From assembly GCA_964443745.1 (NCBI GenBank), contig CAYUEN010000036.1, forward strand, positions 1 to 18,761: a stretch of 18,761 nucleotides of DNA, in the 5' to 3' direction. The notes under the pieces are model-generated. The model was not told the DNA's origin. It worked only from the letters and a program-made list of their open reading frames with translations, and searched no databases. Source of the DNA: CAYUEN01 sp964443745 (lineage in GTDB: Bacteria; Campylobacterota; Campylobacteria; Campylobacterales; QNZT01). Both the position numbers and the translations under genes were made by a program. Of the stretch, positions 6,397-13,429 are shown piece after piece (within the stretch, counting starts at the first letter, position 1; every line of letters begins with the position of its first letter).

Positions 6397-8712
6397 CTAT
6401 ACATCCAGATGTTTGACATCCTTGGCATGCGCCTGGATATAGTTTCGTCGCGGCTCGACCTCGTCCCCCATAAAGAGTGTGAAGGTTTCGCTCGCTTCGG
6501 CCGCATCCTCTATCGTGATACGAAGAAGACGTCTGTTTTCCGGGTCCATCGTCGTCTCCCAGAGCTGCTCCGGATTCATCTCTCCCAAACCTTTGTAGCG
6601 CTGGATATACGCCCCTTTCTTGGCCGTCTTCTCCACTTCATCGAGCATTTTTAGCAACTCTCTGTTTCCGATCGGAAGCTCTCTCTCTTGGATTTTGGTG
6701 TTGACATAGACCGCTTCGGTGAAGAGGGGATTGCTGAAAAGATCGTCGTTGATTTTGATCTCTTCGAGTCCTTCGTTGGTCTGCACATACAGATGCAGCT
6801 CTTCGTCGTCTATCGATTTGTTCAAAATATTGTATCCCAGCGAATCGATATAGGCTTCTATCTTTTCGTAAAGCGCTTCGCCTCTGAGGCGCAGCAAATC
6901 GGGATTCTCGATCAGATACTCCACCACTTCGATCACATGGAAACGTTTTTCCAACTCTTTGAGTACGCCGCGGTAGGCGGAGACGATACGGAAGAGTTCT
7001 TTTAGATCCCTCGTGCCCATTCCCTCGAATTCCAGCGAGCTGATACCGTTTTCGATCAGAAATTCGCTCATCGCCTTGTCGTCTTTGAGATAGATCTCTT
7101 TTTTTCCTTTTTTGTAGCGGTAAAGCGGCGGCTGTGCGAGATAGACGTAGCCTTTTTCGATGACCGGCTTGAGAAAACGGAAGAGAAAAGTCAGAAGCAG
7201 CGTCTGGATATGGCTACCGTCCACGTCCGCATCGGTCATGATGATGATTTTGTGATAACGCAGCTTCTCTTCGTTGAACTCTTCGCCGATTCCGCATCCG
7301 AGCGCGGTGATGATATTGGCGATCTCTTCGGATTTGAGGATTTTGTCGATCCGGCTCTTTTCGACGTTGAGGATTTTACCCTTCAGCGGCAAAATCGCCT
7401 GAAAGACACGGTCTCTTCCCTGTTTGGCGGAGCCTCCTGCGGAATCTCCCTCGACCAGATAGATTTCGCTTATACTCGCATCCTTGCTTTGACAATCGGC
7501 CAGTTTTCCCGGAAGCGTACCCACGCTCATCGAATCTTTCCGGCGTGTCAGATCTCTCGCTTTTTTGGCCGCTTCACGTCCGCGTGCGGCCGCGAGGGCT
7601 TTGTTCATGATCGCTTTGGCTTCGATCGGATTCTCTTCGAAATATTTACTCAACCGTTCGTTGACGATCTTCTGTACCAGCGGGCGGACATAGGAAGAAC
7701 CGAGTTTGCCTTTGGTCTGTCCCTCGAATTGCGGTTCGGGCACTTTGACGCTCACCACGGCGATCAACCCCTCTTTGACATCCTCTCCCGTGATCTTGAT
7801 ATCCTTTTCGCGCTGACTGGCGTTTTGGGAGATATAGCGGGTCACGGCTCTGGTCAGACCGGCACGGAAGCCCGCTTCATGGGTACCTCCTTCGGGGGTT
7901 TTGATGTTGTTGACGAAGGAGTAGAGCACTTCATGATAGGAGCTGTTGTACATCAGCGCGATATCGACTTCGATATCTTCGGCACGCTCTTGGATCTGAA
8001 TAGGCTTGGTGATCGCATCGGCTTTGTTGAGATCCTCTACGAATTGTCTGGTACCCCCTTCGAAATGGTACACCTCCTCCTTGCCGTATCGGTGATCTTT
8101 GAAAACGATCGTAATCTTGGGATTGAGATAGGCGAGCTCTTTGAATCTTTTGGCGAGGATATTGTAATCAAACTCCGTCACTTCGAAGATCGAATCGTCC
8201 GGCCAGAATTCGATCGTGGTGCCGGTCCGGTTGGTTTTGCCCACCACTTCCAGATCGGTGGTGGGTACGCCTCTTTCGAACTCCTGATAATACTTCTTGC
8301 CGCCTCTGTTGATTTTGAGAATCAGTTTTTTGGAGAGGGCGTTGACGACGGATACACCCACGCCGTGGAGACCGCCGGATACTTTGTAGGTGTCTTTGTC
8401 GAATTTACCTCCCGCGTGCAACACGGTGAGTACGACGGTGGCCGCAGGAATGTTTTCGGTGGGGTGGATATCGGTCGGAATACCTCGACCGTTGTCGGAG
8501 ATGATCGCGGACCCTTCGGGTGTGAGTTCGATCGTGATTTTGTCGCAGTATCCCGCCATCGCTTCATCGATGGAGTTGTCCACGACTTCATAGATCATAT
8601 GGTGCAGACCGCCGATATTGGTATCGCCGATATACATACCGGGACGTTTGCGTACCGCTTCGAGTCCTTTGAGGACTTTGATGTTGGATGCGCCGTAACT
8701 CTCTTTTTTCAT
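6397..8712 (-). CDS. gyrB: DNA gyrase subunit B
   Basis: GyrB is the ATPase half of DNA gyrase, which puts negative supercoils into DNA with GyrA. The 771-residue protein shows all parts: GHKL ATPase motifs VVDNSIDEA (43-51), ISDNGRGIP (71-79) and VSGGLHGVGVSVVNALS (111-127); the transducer domain; the TOPRIM motifs EGDSAGG (421-427) and DADVDGSHI (494-502); PLKGKILNVEKSR (442-454), the quinolone-region segment; and the C-terminal YKGLGEMNPEQLWETTMDP. Length is that of the form without the large insert of gammaproteobacterial GyrB. The ATG at 8710-8712 follows an AGAGAGG. It lies 15 bases after dnaN and 3 before queF, so one transcript is likely. Confidence 0.98.
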   Translation of the reverse strand: MKKESYGASNIKVLKGLEAVRKRPGMYIGDTNIGGLHHMIYEVVDNSIDEAMAGYCDKITIELTPEGSAIISDNGRGIPTDIHPTENIPAATVVLTVLHAGGKFDKDTYKVSGGLHGVGVSVVNALSKKLILKINRGGKKYYQEFERGVPTTDLEVVGKTNRTGTTIEFWPDDSIFEVTEFDYNILAKRFKELAYLNPKITIVFKDHRYGKEEVYHFEGGTRQFVEDLNKADAITKPIQIQERAEDIEVDIALMYNSSYHEVLYSFVNNIKTPEGGTHEAGFRAGLTRAVTRYISQNASQREKDIKITGEDVKEGLIAVVSVKVPEPQFEGQTKGKLGSSYVRPLVQKIVNERLSKYFEENPIEAKAIMNKALAAARGREAAKKARDLTRRKDSMSVGTLPGKLADCQSKDASISEIYLVEGDSAGGSAKQGRDRVFQAILPLKGKILNVEKSRIDKILKSEEIANIITALGCGIGEEFNEEKLRYHKIIIMTDADVDGSHIQTLLLTFLFRFLKPVIEKGYVYLAQPPLYRYKKGKKEIYLKDDKAMSEFLIENGISSLEFEGMGTRDLKELFRIVSAYRGVLKELEKRFHVIEVVEYLIENPDLLRLRGEALYEKIEAYIDSLGYNILNKSIDDEELHLYVQTNEGLEEIKINDDLFSNPLFTEAVYVNTKIQERELPIGNRELLKMLDEVEKTAKKGAYIQRYKGLGEMNPEQLWETTMDPENRRLLRITIEDAAEASETFTLFMGDEVEPRRNYIQAHAKDVKHLDV

Positions 8713-8727
8713 ATGGGAAAAACCTCT

Positions 8728-9795
8728 CTACAACATTATTGGCATGATGACGGTGATGAAGTTGTCACAAGCGAGCATAAAAGGTAATGTACTATCATTA
8801 TACCACAGTTTAAATTCATTCTTCTCAATATGTGTCAAAAAATCTAAAATATATTTACTATTCACCGCGATCGTGATCTCCTCTGGGAGGTTCGAGATAA
8901 AATCGAGTTGGGTCTTGGCTTCGATATTCTCCTCGTTGAGACTCTCGAAGACGATCGCATCGTTTCCGAAGGTGATTTTCATCTCGTAAGAGATGGTGGA
9001 AACCTGTTTGAGATGATCGATCATCTTTTCACGGTTGAGTGTCAACTCGTATTTGTGGGTGGAGGGGATGATCCGTTCGTAATCGGGATATTTGCCGTTG
9101 ATGAGTTTCGTGAAAAAGGTGAAATTTTCGGATTTTATCAAAAGGGTGTTTTCATCGTAGAAAATCTGCATCTCGTCGAAAAAGAGTTTTTGAATTTCAT
9201 GAATCGCCTTTTTGGGAATGATCAACGCATGGGCGGTTTCGATCGATTTTTGAAGCGTGACGACGGCGAGTCTTCGGGTATCGGTCGCGACGAAATTGAT
9301 TTTGTCGCTTTTGATATCGATCAGTGCGCCGTTGAGTTCGTATTTGGGGTTGTTGGTGTCGATGGCGGGCGAGATTTTTTTGATGGAGTGGAGAAAATCC
9401 ATCGGATCAATCGTAAAAACGGCTTTGTTGTCGATCTGCGGAAATTCCGGATACTCTTCGGGATCGAACATCGGTAGTTTGAATTTGGATTTTTTCTGTT
9501 TGATATAGAGATAGTCGTCTTCGGTTTTGAGCAGGAGATCGTCGTCTTTGAGAATTTTGACGATATCGAGCAGTTTTTTTCCATTGGCACTGGCAAGACC
9601 GGGTTCGATCGTTTTGATATTTTGTGTTTGCATCGAGAGTCCGATCTCGAAGTCGGTAGCTTTGATCGTCAATTGGTCTGGTTGGGCATTTATCAATACA
9701 TGAGATGTGATTTGCGAAGCGTCTCTTTTTTCCAGAAAACTCTGGGTATTGATCAGGATGTGTTCCAGTACGTTTTTGTTGATCTCCATTTGCAT
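8728..9795 (-). CDS. dnaN: DNA polymerase III beta subunit (sliding clamp)
   Basis: DnaN is the ring that holds polymerase III on DNA and recruits repair and regulatory proteins through its hydrophobic cleft. The 355-residue protein has the three-fold clamp layout. Domain 1 includes PGLASANGKKLLDIVKIL. Domain 2 opens with FPQIDNKAVFTID and contains GALIDIKSDKINFVATDTRRLA, a clamp hallmark. Domain 3 ends with the typical C terminus PFMLACDNFITVIMPIML, near the usual PMRL ending. The first ATG at 9793-9795 is preferred over the one two codons later because AAGGGAC sits at the right distance. It lies downstream of dnaA across a 132-base origin region and 15 bases before gyrB. Confidence 0.97.
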   Translation of the reverse strand: MQMEINKNVLEHILINTQSFLEKRDASQITSHVLINAQPDQLTIKATDFEIGLSMQTQNIKTIEPGLASANGKKLLDIVKILKDDDLLLKTEDDYLYIKQKKSKFKLPMFDPEEYPEFPQIDNKAVFTIDPMDFLHSIKKISPAIDTNNPKYELNGALIDIKSDKINFVATDTRRLAVVTLQKSIETAHALIIPKKAIHEIQKLFFDEMQIFYDENTLLIKSENFTFFTKLINGKYPDYERIIPSTHKYELTLNREKMIDHLKQVSTISYEMKITFGNDAIVFESLNEENIEAKTQLDFISNLPEEITIAVNSKYILDFLTHIEKNEFKLWYNDSTLPFMLACDNFITVIMPIML

Positions 9796-9932
9796 CGGTA
9801 GTCCCTTTTATATATTAATTTTTTTAGTGTTAGTAGTAGTGTCTGTTGAAAATGTGAAAATCCTTCTTGCAAGCCTTCTTTGCGACGTTTCTTTGTTGAA
9901 TAAGAGTGTGTGGTTATTCACAATGATTCACC
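9796..9932. other. Origin region, dnaA-dnaN side (oriC2-like): DnaA boxes, DnaA-trio and AT-rich run
   Basis: The gap between dnaA and dnaN, read on the minus strand from dnaA to dnaN, holds the following. A TTCAC-core site (GGTGAATCA, partly in dnaA) and TTGTGAATAA (TTATTCACA on +, 9914-9922) come first. A near-match TTATTCAAC (9895-9903) follows. Then two directly abutting sites, ATTTTCACA (9861-9853) and TTTTCAACA (9852-9844), are followed by GAC, ACT ACT ACT AAC ACT (9840-9826) and a run of A/T bases to about 9808. Abutting boxes, short spacer, ACT triplets, then AT-rich DNA is the layout of the DnaA-trio unwinding element described in Bacillus subtilis. TTCAC is the known core of epsilonproteobacterial DnaA boxes. 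The dnaN ribosome site lies at the far edge. Confidence 0.75.
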
Positions 9933-11259
9933 TTTTTTCGCTATTGTTTGTAGTTATTTTATTTTTCAACTCTTCGATTCGGACTTTGAAGTTTTCGTTC
10001 GATTCGAGCATTTCGTTGATTTTTTTCATATTGTGAGATACGGCGGTGTGGTCTTTCATTCCGAAGTATTGTGCGAGGGAGGGCATCGAGTTTGGTGTCA
10101 GGGTTCGTGCCAGATAGATGCCGATACGTCGGGCTTCCACGATATTTTTACTCCGTTTTTTTGATTTGATATCGCTGGGTTTGACGTTGAGTTCGGACGA
10201 AATCGTTTTGATGATATCCTCCAGCGTGATGTTCTCTTTTTTCTCTTTGATCTGCTCTTTCATCACGTTTTTTGCGAATTCCAGTGTGATCTCCTGTCCC
10301 AGCAGGTTTGCATGGGCGTTGAGGTTGATGATCGCACTTTCGATTTCACGGATGTTGTCCCCCATGTTCGATGCGATATAATGTACTATATCGTCATTTA
10401 ACGAAACACCATCAATTTCACACTTCTTTTTTATGATCGCGATTTTGGTTTCGAGCTGCGGAGGCTGGATATCGGCCATCAATCCCCACTCGAAGCGGGA
10501 TTTGAGCCGCTCTTCGAATCCCGCGATCTTTTTAGGAGGTTTGTCGGAAGTCATCACGATCTGTTTGTGGTTGGCGTGGAGTTCGTTGAAAGTGTGAAAA
10601 AACTCCTCCTGGGTTTGCTCTTTGCGGCTGAGAAACTGAATGTCGTCGATCAGCAGGAAATCGCACTCTCTGTATTTTTTCCGGAATCGGTCCATCGTCT
10701 GGTTGTTGAGGTTGTAGATGAAGTCGTTCATGAATTGTTCGCTGGTGGTGTAGATGACCGTTGCATCGTGTTTGAGCGCATAGTTTCCGATCGCCTGAAG
10801 CAGGTGGGTTTTTCCCAAGCCGCTGAAACCGTAGATGAAGAGGGGGTTGTAGGTTTGTCCCGGTTTGGCCGCGACCGATTTGGCGGCCGAGAAAGCGAAC
10901 TGGTTGGAGCTTCCTACGACGAAACTTTCGAAAGTGTAGGAGGGATTCAGAAGCGTGGAGGAGTTTCGTCTCTTTTGGGAGGGTCTTGTTTCGCTCGGTC
11001 TGGTTTTTGCCGATGCACTCTCTTTTTTCGTGATGATCGAAATGGCGGGCTTTTTGCCCGTTTTCACCTCGAAAAGGTGTGCGATTTTGTCCGCGTATTT
11101 GGTTTTGACCCACCGTGCGATCAAGGGATTGGGAGCGGAGAAGACGGCCATGTCGGATCGCGATTCGGTTTCGTCGTAATGGAGTTGGGAGATGTAACGG
11201 TTGTATTCACTATCGCTGATTTCGTTTTTCAACAGATTGAGTACACTGTTAGAGAGCAA
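9928..11259 (-). CDS. dnaA: Chromosomal replication initiator DnaA
   Basis: DnaA binds boxes in oriC, forms an ATP-dependent filament, melts the unwinding element and loads helicase. The 443-residue protein has all four domains: an N-terminal helical domain (1-70) for self-association and helicase contact, a short linker (about 75-105), an AAA+ ATPase with Walker A GFSGLGKT (144-151), Walker B LLIDD (202-206), sensor MTSDKPP and RLKSRFEWGL (251-260, arginine finger region), and domain IV with the box-binding helix-turn-helix, including the signature DHTAVSH (403-409). The start is TTG at 11257-11259; AAAAGGGG lies five bases upstream and no nearby in-frame ATG preserves domain I. A candidate -10 (TATGAC, 11298-11293) would place DnaA boxes at and above the -35 region, suggesting autoregulation. 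Confidence 0.97.
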   Translation of the reverse strand: MLSNSVLNLLKNEISDSEYNRYISQLHYDETESRSDMAVFSAPNPLIARWVKTKYADKIAHLFEVKTGKKPAISIITKKESASAKTRPSETRPSQKRRNSSTLLNPSYTFESFVVGSSNQFAFSAAKSVAAKPGQTYNPLFIYGFSGLGKTHLLQAIGNYALKHDATVIYTTSEQFMNDFIYNLNNQTMDRFRKKYRECDFLLIDDIQFLSRKEQTQEEFFHTFNELHANHKQIVMTSDKPPKKIAGFEERLKSRFEWGLMADIQPPQLETKIAIIKKKCEIDGVSLNDDIVHYIASNMGDNIREIESAIINLNAHANLLGQEITLEFAKNVMKEQIKEKKENITLEDIIKTISSELNVKPSDIKSKKRSKNIVEARRIGIYLARTLTPNSMPSLAQYFGMKDHTAVSHNMKKINEMLESNENFKVRIEELKNKITTNNSEKR

Positions 11260-11312
11260 CGAATCCCCTTTTTTCTGGACTTCCCGGGCGTGGTCATAAA
11301 AAAGATCACACC

Positions 11313-11454
11313 CTTTTCACAATCTTCATTCACATGTGAATATTTTATCGAAATTTGTTTAAACTACTATACAAAAAAGATTGACCTCTTTGTATATTAA
11401 ATTTTTTTTAAATCGGATCCATAACTTTTCACACTGTGAATAGCGTGTGAACAA
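11313..11454. other. Origin region, dnaA-ruvC side (oriC1-like): six DnaA-box-like sites around an AT-rich core
   Basis: The 217-base gap between the divergent dnaA and ruvC genes has six TTCAC-core sites: CTTTTCACA (11313-11321, +), TCATTCACA (11326-11334, +), ATATTCACA (11335-11343, -), CTTTTCACA (11425-11433, +), CTATTCACA (11435-11443, -) and TTGTTCACA (11446-11454, -). Sites two and three abut head to head as the 14-base palindrome ATTCACATGTGAAT, and sites four and five form a similar pair with one base between. Between the two groups, 11341-11412 is very AT-rich and includes a short ACTACTATA (11363-11371). This is most likely the second part of a bipartite origin and also the dnaA and ruvC promoter region. 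Confidence 0.75.
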
Positions 11455-11476
11455 CCCTGGAGAAAGGCGAAAAAAC

Positions 11477-11947
11477 ATGATCATTTTGGGAATAGATCCG
11501 GGCAGTATCAATTGTGGTTACGCAATTTTGAAAAAGGAGAGGACGAAAGTGACACTTTTGGAAGCCGGACTTATCAGGATTAAGGAAAAAGTGCTCCAAC
11601 ATCAAATAGTCGAACTTGTCGAGGGATTCGATACCGTAATCAAAGGATGGGACATCGACGAAGTGGCGATCGAAGATATCTTTTACGCCTACAATCCCAA
11701 AACGGTCATCAAACTCGCGCAGTTTCGGGGAGCCTTGAGTCTGAAAGTGTTGCAGGAGATCGGCAATTTCAGCGAATATACTCCTCTTCAGGTGAAAAAG
11801 GCGGTGACGGGAAACGGCAAAGCGAAGAAGGAACAGGTGGCTTTCATGGTCAAACGGTTGCTTGGTATTACCAAAGAGATCAGACCGCTGGATATCACGG
11901 ATGCGATCGCCGTCGCTTTGACCCATGCGCAGCGGATCAGAGGTTGA
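11477..11947 (+). CDS. ruvC: Holliday junction resolvase RuvC
   Basis: RuvC cuts four-way junctions moved by RuvAB during recombination repair. The 156-residue protein starts MIILGIDPGS with catalytic Asp7. It has AIEDIFYAYNPKTVIKLAQF around residue 66 (catalytic Glu), GNGKAKKEQVAFMV near 120 (the junction-binding segment) and DITDAIAVALTHA, holding the two C-terminal Asp residues. Length is slightly below the E. coli protein (173) but typical. The ATG at 11477-11479 is preferred over a GTG ten codons upstream because the protein then begins right at the RuvC fold and GGAGAAAGG lies 10-18 bases before it. It is divergent from dnaA across the origin region. Confidence 0.96.
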   Translation: MIILGIDPGSINCGYAILKKERTKVTLLEAGLIRIKEKVLQHQIVELVEGFDTVIKGWDIDEVAIEDIFYAYNPKTVIKLAQFRGALSLKVLQEIGNFSEYTPLQVKKAVTGNGKAKKEQVAFMVKRLLGITKEIRPLDITDAIAVALTHAQRIRG

Positions 11948-11958
11948 ATATGGTGTAG

Positions 11959-11999
11959 CTTTTCACGAACAGGCCGATATTAGTGAAAAGTAATTCACA
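11959..11999. repeat. Inverted CTTTTCAC repeat and a third TTCAC site after ruvC
   Basis: CTTTTCAC (11959-11966) and GTGAAAAG (11983-11990) form a perfect eight-base inverted repeat with a 16-base gap, immediately followed by TAATTCACA (11991-11999). All three have the TTCAC core of the DnaA-box-like sites near dnaA. The cluster lies in the 65-base leader between ruvC and the barrel-protein gene, so it could be an operator or an extra DnaA-binding site. Confidence 0.5.
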
Positions 12000-12012
12000 G
12001 GAAAGGTTTGTA

Positions 12013-12753
12013 GTGTTGAAAAAAAGTTTTTTGAGATGTATGATTGTTTCCGCTGTAGCCGTACCGGTTCTACTTTCGGCCGAGGGCATATCCAAAGAGG
12101 ATCTCTCTATCGGTATGGATGCCGGAATTTTGGGACTGGGTGCGAATGTCAAAGCGAAAGTTTCGCAGTCTGTGGGTGTGAGAGCTGGATTTCAATATTT
12201 TCGCAAGGATGATATCGAGATTGAAGACGATGGTGTAGACTACAATTTTGATGTCACCCTGAATGGGGTGTACGGTTATGCCGATTGGCATCCGTGGAGA
12301 GGATCGTTCAAAGTGACGGGCGGATTGCTCTATAACAACAGTGACGTCAAGGGTTTGATCACCCCGGCGACGAGTACGACGTTCGTGTTTCAGGGGCATA
12401 CCTATTCGACCGACGATATCGCGAAAGTTCACACATTGGTCGATTTCGATCCGATCGCTCCTTATATAGGTATCGGGTGGGATACCTCCTTCAACAAGAA
12501 AAAGGGTTTCGGCTTTACGTTCGATCTTGGTGTCGCGTATCAGGGCTCCGCGAAAGTCTCCTATACGGTCGATTACAAAGAGTTGGAAAAGACCGGAAAT
12601 CCGGCCGTGGATCAGGCAGCCGAAGAGAGGAGACAGGAGCTCATCAAAGAGATCGATGCTGATTTGGAAGCGGAAAAAGTGAGTCTTCAGGAGGAGTTGG
12701 ATAAATATGAATTTCTCCCCTATATCGCCATCGGCGTGAATTACAAATTTTGA
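12013..12753 (+). CDS. Outer-membrane beta-barrel protein
   Basis: The 246-residue product has a Sec signal (residues 1-23, cleavage likely after VLLSA) and then alternating hydrophobic strands typical of a small barrel: DLSIGMDAGILGLGANVKAK, VGVRAGFQYF, YNFDVTLNGVYGYADWHP, SFKVTGGLLYN, IAPYIGIGWDT, FGFTFDLGVAYQGSAKVSY and a final strand LPYIAIGVNYKF ending in Phe, the signal read by the BAM insertion machine. About eight to ten strands fit. Residues 197-232 form a strongly charged helix between the last two strands. The start is GTG at 12013 (TTG at 12016 also possible), six bases after AGGAAAGG. It is convergent with thyX, 12 bases apart. Ligand or role unknown. Confidence 0.8.
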   Translation: MLKKSFLRCMIVSAVAVPVLLSAEGISKEDLSIGMDAGILGLGANVKAKVSQSVGVRAGFQYFRKDDIEIEDDGVDYNFDVTLNGVYGYADWHPWRGSFKVTGGLLYNNSDVKGLITPATSTTFVFQGHTYSTDDIAKVHTLVDFDPIAPYIGIGWDTSFNKKKGFGFTFDLGVAYQGSAKVSYTVDYKELEKTGNPAVDQAAEERRQELIKEIDADLEAEKVSLQEELDKYEFLPYIAIGVNYKF

Positions 12754-12765
12754 GTGGGAAAATTT

Positions 12766-13383
12766 CTAACACGTTTTGAGGTACGCCTCAAAGAGATAGC
12801 GGTGCGATTCGGGAAGCGTCTCGTAGAGTCTGCACGCCAAATCCCGAATCTCCCACAGTGCCGCCTTGTCGCTTCTTAGGCTCAGGAAATTTTGCAGGCT
12901 CCTGGCGTTGATCGTCCATGTCAGCTCCGTTTTGTAAGATTCGGGGAGTGCGTATTTGGCTTTGTCGTTGCCGATTCCATCCACAAGCAGGCTTCTTAGA
13001 TTCTCCAGCGCTTTGATGCTCATTCGATCGACCCTCTCCTCTCCCGTCATTACCAGATATTTCTCCGCTCTTGTTTTATCCTCCCACTCAAACGGCGCTT
13101 CGTCTTTTAGCTCCTTGAGTGTATAGCGGGTGGATTTGACCGAAAGACTCGCCATACGATGGCGTGCTAGCTCCTGCAACAACGCTCTGCTGATTCCCTC
13201 GATATAGAACGTATACACAAGATGTTCGAGTGTGGAAGCGTGTTTGAATTTGTTCCCCACACGATCGATCAACTCTCTGTCTTTTTCGCCTCCTTCGTCT
13301 CCTTTGTCGAAGCTCTGCCAACAAGTGCGGATCGCGTGTGCGGCGACTTTGAGGGGGGTGTGGTGAAGCAGGGTCGTTTTCAT
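12766..13383 (-). CDS. thyX: FAD-dependent thymidylate synthase ThyX
   Basis: ThyX methylates dUMP to dTMP using methylene-tetrahydrofolate, NADPH and FAD, and replaces ThyA in many Campylobacterota. The 205-residue protein has the ThyX motif RHRx7S at residues 74-84 (RHRMASLSVKS, followed by TRY), the upstream KHASTLEHLVYTFYIEGISR (47-66) that lines the flavin and substrate site, and the C-terminal part NARSLQNFLSLRSDKAALWEIR with the conserved RS...A.WEIR pattern that binds dUMP. The ATG at 13381-13383 is preceded only by GAGG, nine bases away, and that GAGG is inside the stem of a hairpin. It lies downstream of flgE on the same strand and faces the barrel-protein gene. Confidence 0.97.
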   Translation of the reverse strand: MKTTLLHHTPLKVAAHAIRTCWQSFDKGDEGGEKDRELIDRVGNKFKHASTLEHLVYTFYIEGISRALLQELARHRMASLSVKSTRYTLKELKDEAPFEWEDKTRAEKYLVMTGEERVDRMSIKALENLRSLLVDGIGNDKAKYALPESYKTELTWTINARSLQNFLSLRSDKAALWEIRDLACRLYETLPESHRYLFEAYLKTC

Positions 13384-13384
13384 G

Positions 13385-13414
13385 ATAATCAGCCTCGTTT
13401 TTGAGGCTGATTAT
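13385..13414 (-). promoter_or_regulatory. Perfect stem-loop over the thyX ribosome-binding site
   Basis: ATAATCAGCCTC and GAGGCTGATTAT form a 12-base-pair perfect stem with the loop AAAAAC on the minus strand. The 3' arm ends one base before the thyX ATG and contains the only Shine-Dalgarno-like GAGG. No T run follows on either strand, which argues against a simple intrinsic terminator for flgE. It may act as a translational switch or as an mRNA end-processing/stability element. Confidence 0.6.
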
Positions 13415-13429
13415 ACTGTAAAAAGATTA

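Noticed and set aside
7210..8787. Very long open frame on the plus strand opposite gyrB (and a similar one at 4697-6004 opposite the HD gene)
   Set aside because: Both lie antisense to well-identified genes, have no ribosome site, show no known domain, and are rich in Phe, Asp and Gly as expected from the complement of these codons.
13385..13414. Hairpin as an ordinary intrinsic terminator of flgE
   Set aside because: The stem is strong, but no T run follows on the minus strand and the stem ends one base before the thyX ATG. Termination is not excluded, but a simple terminator call is not supported.
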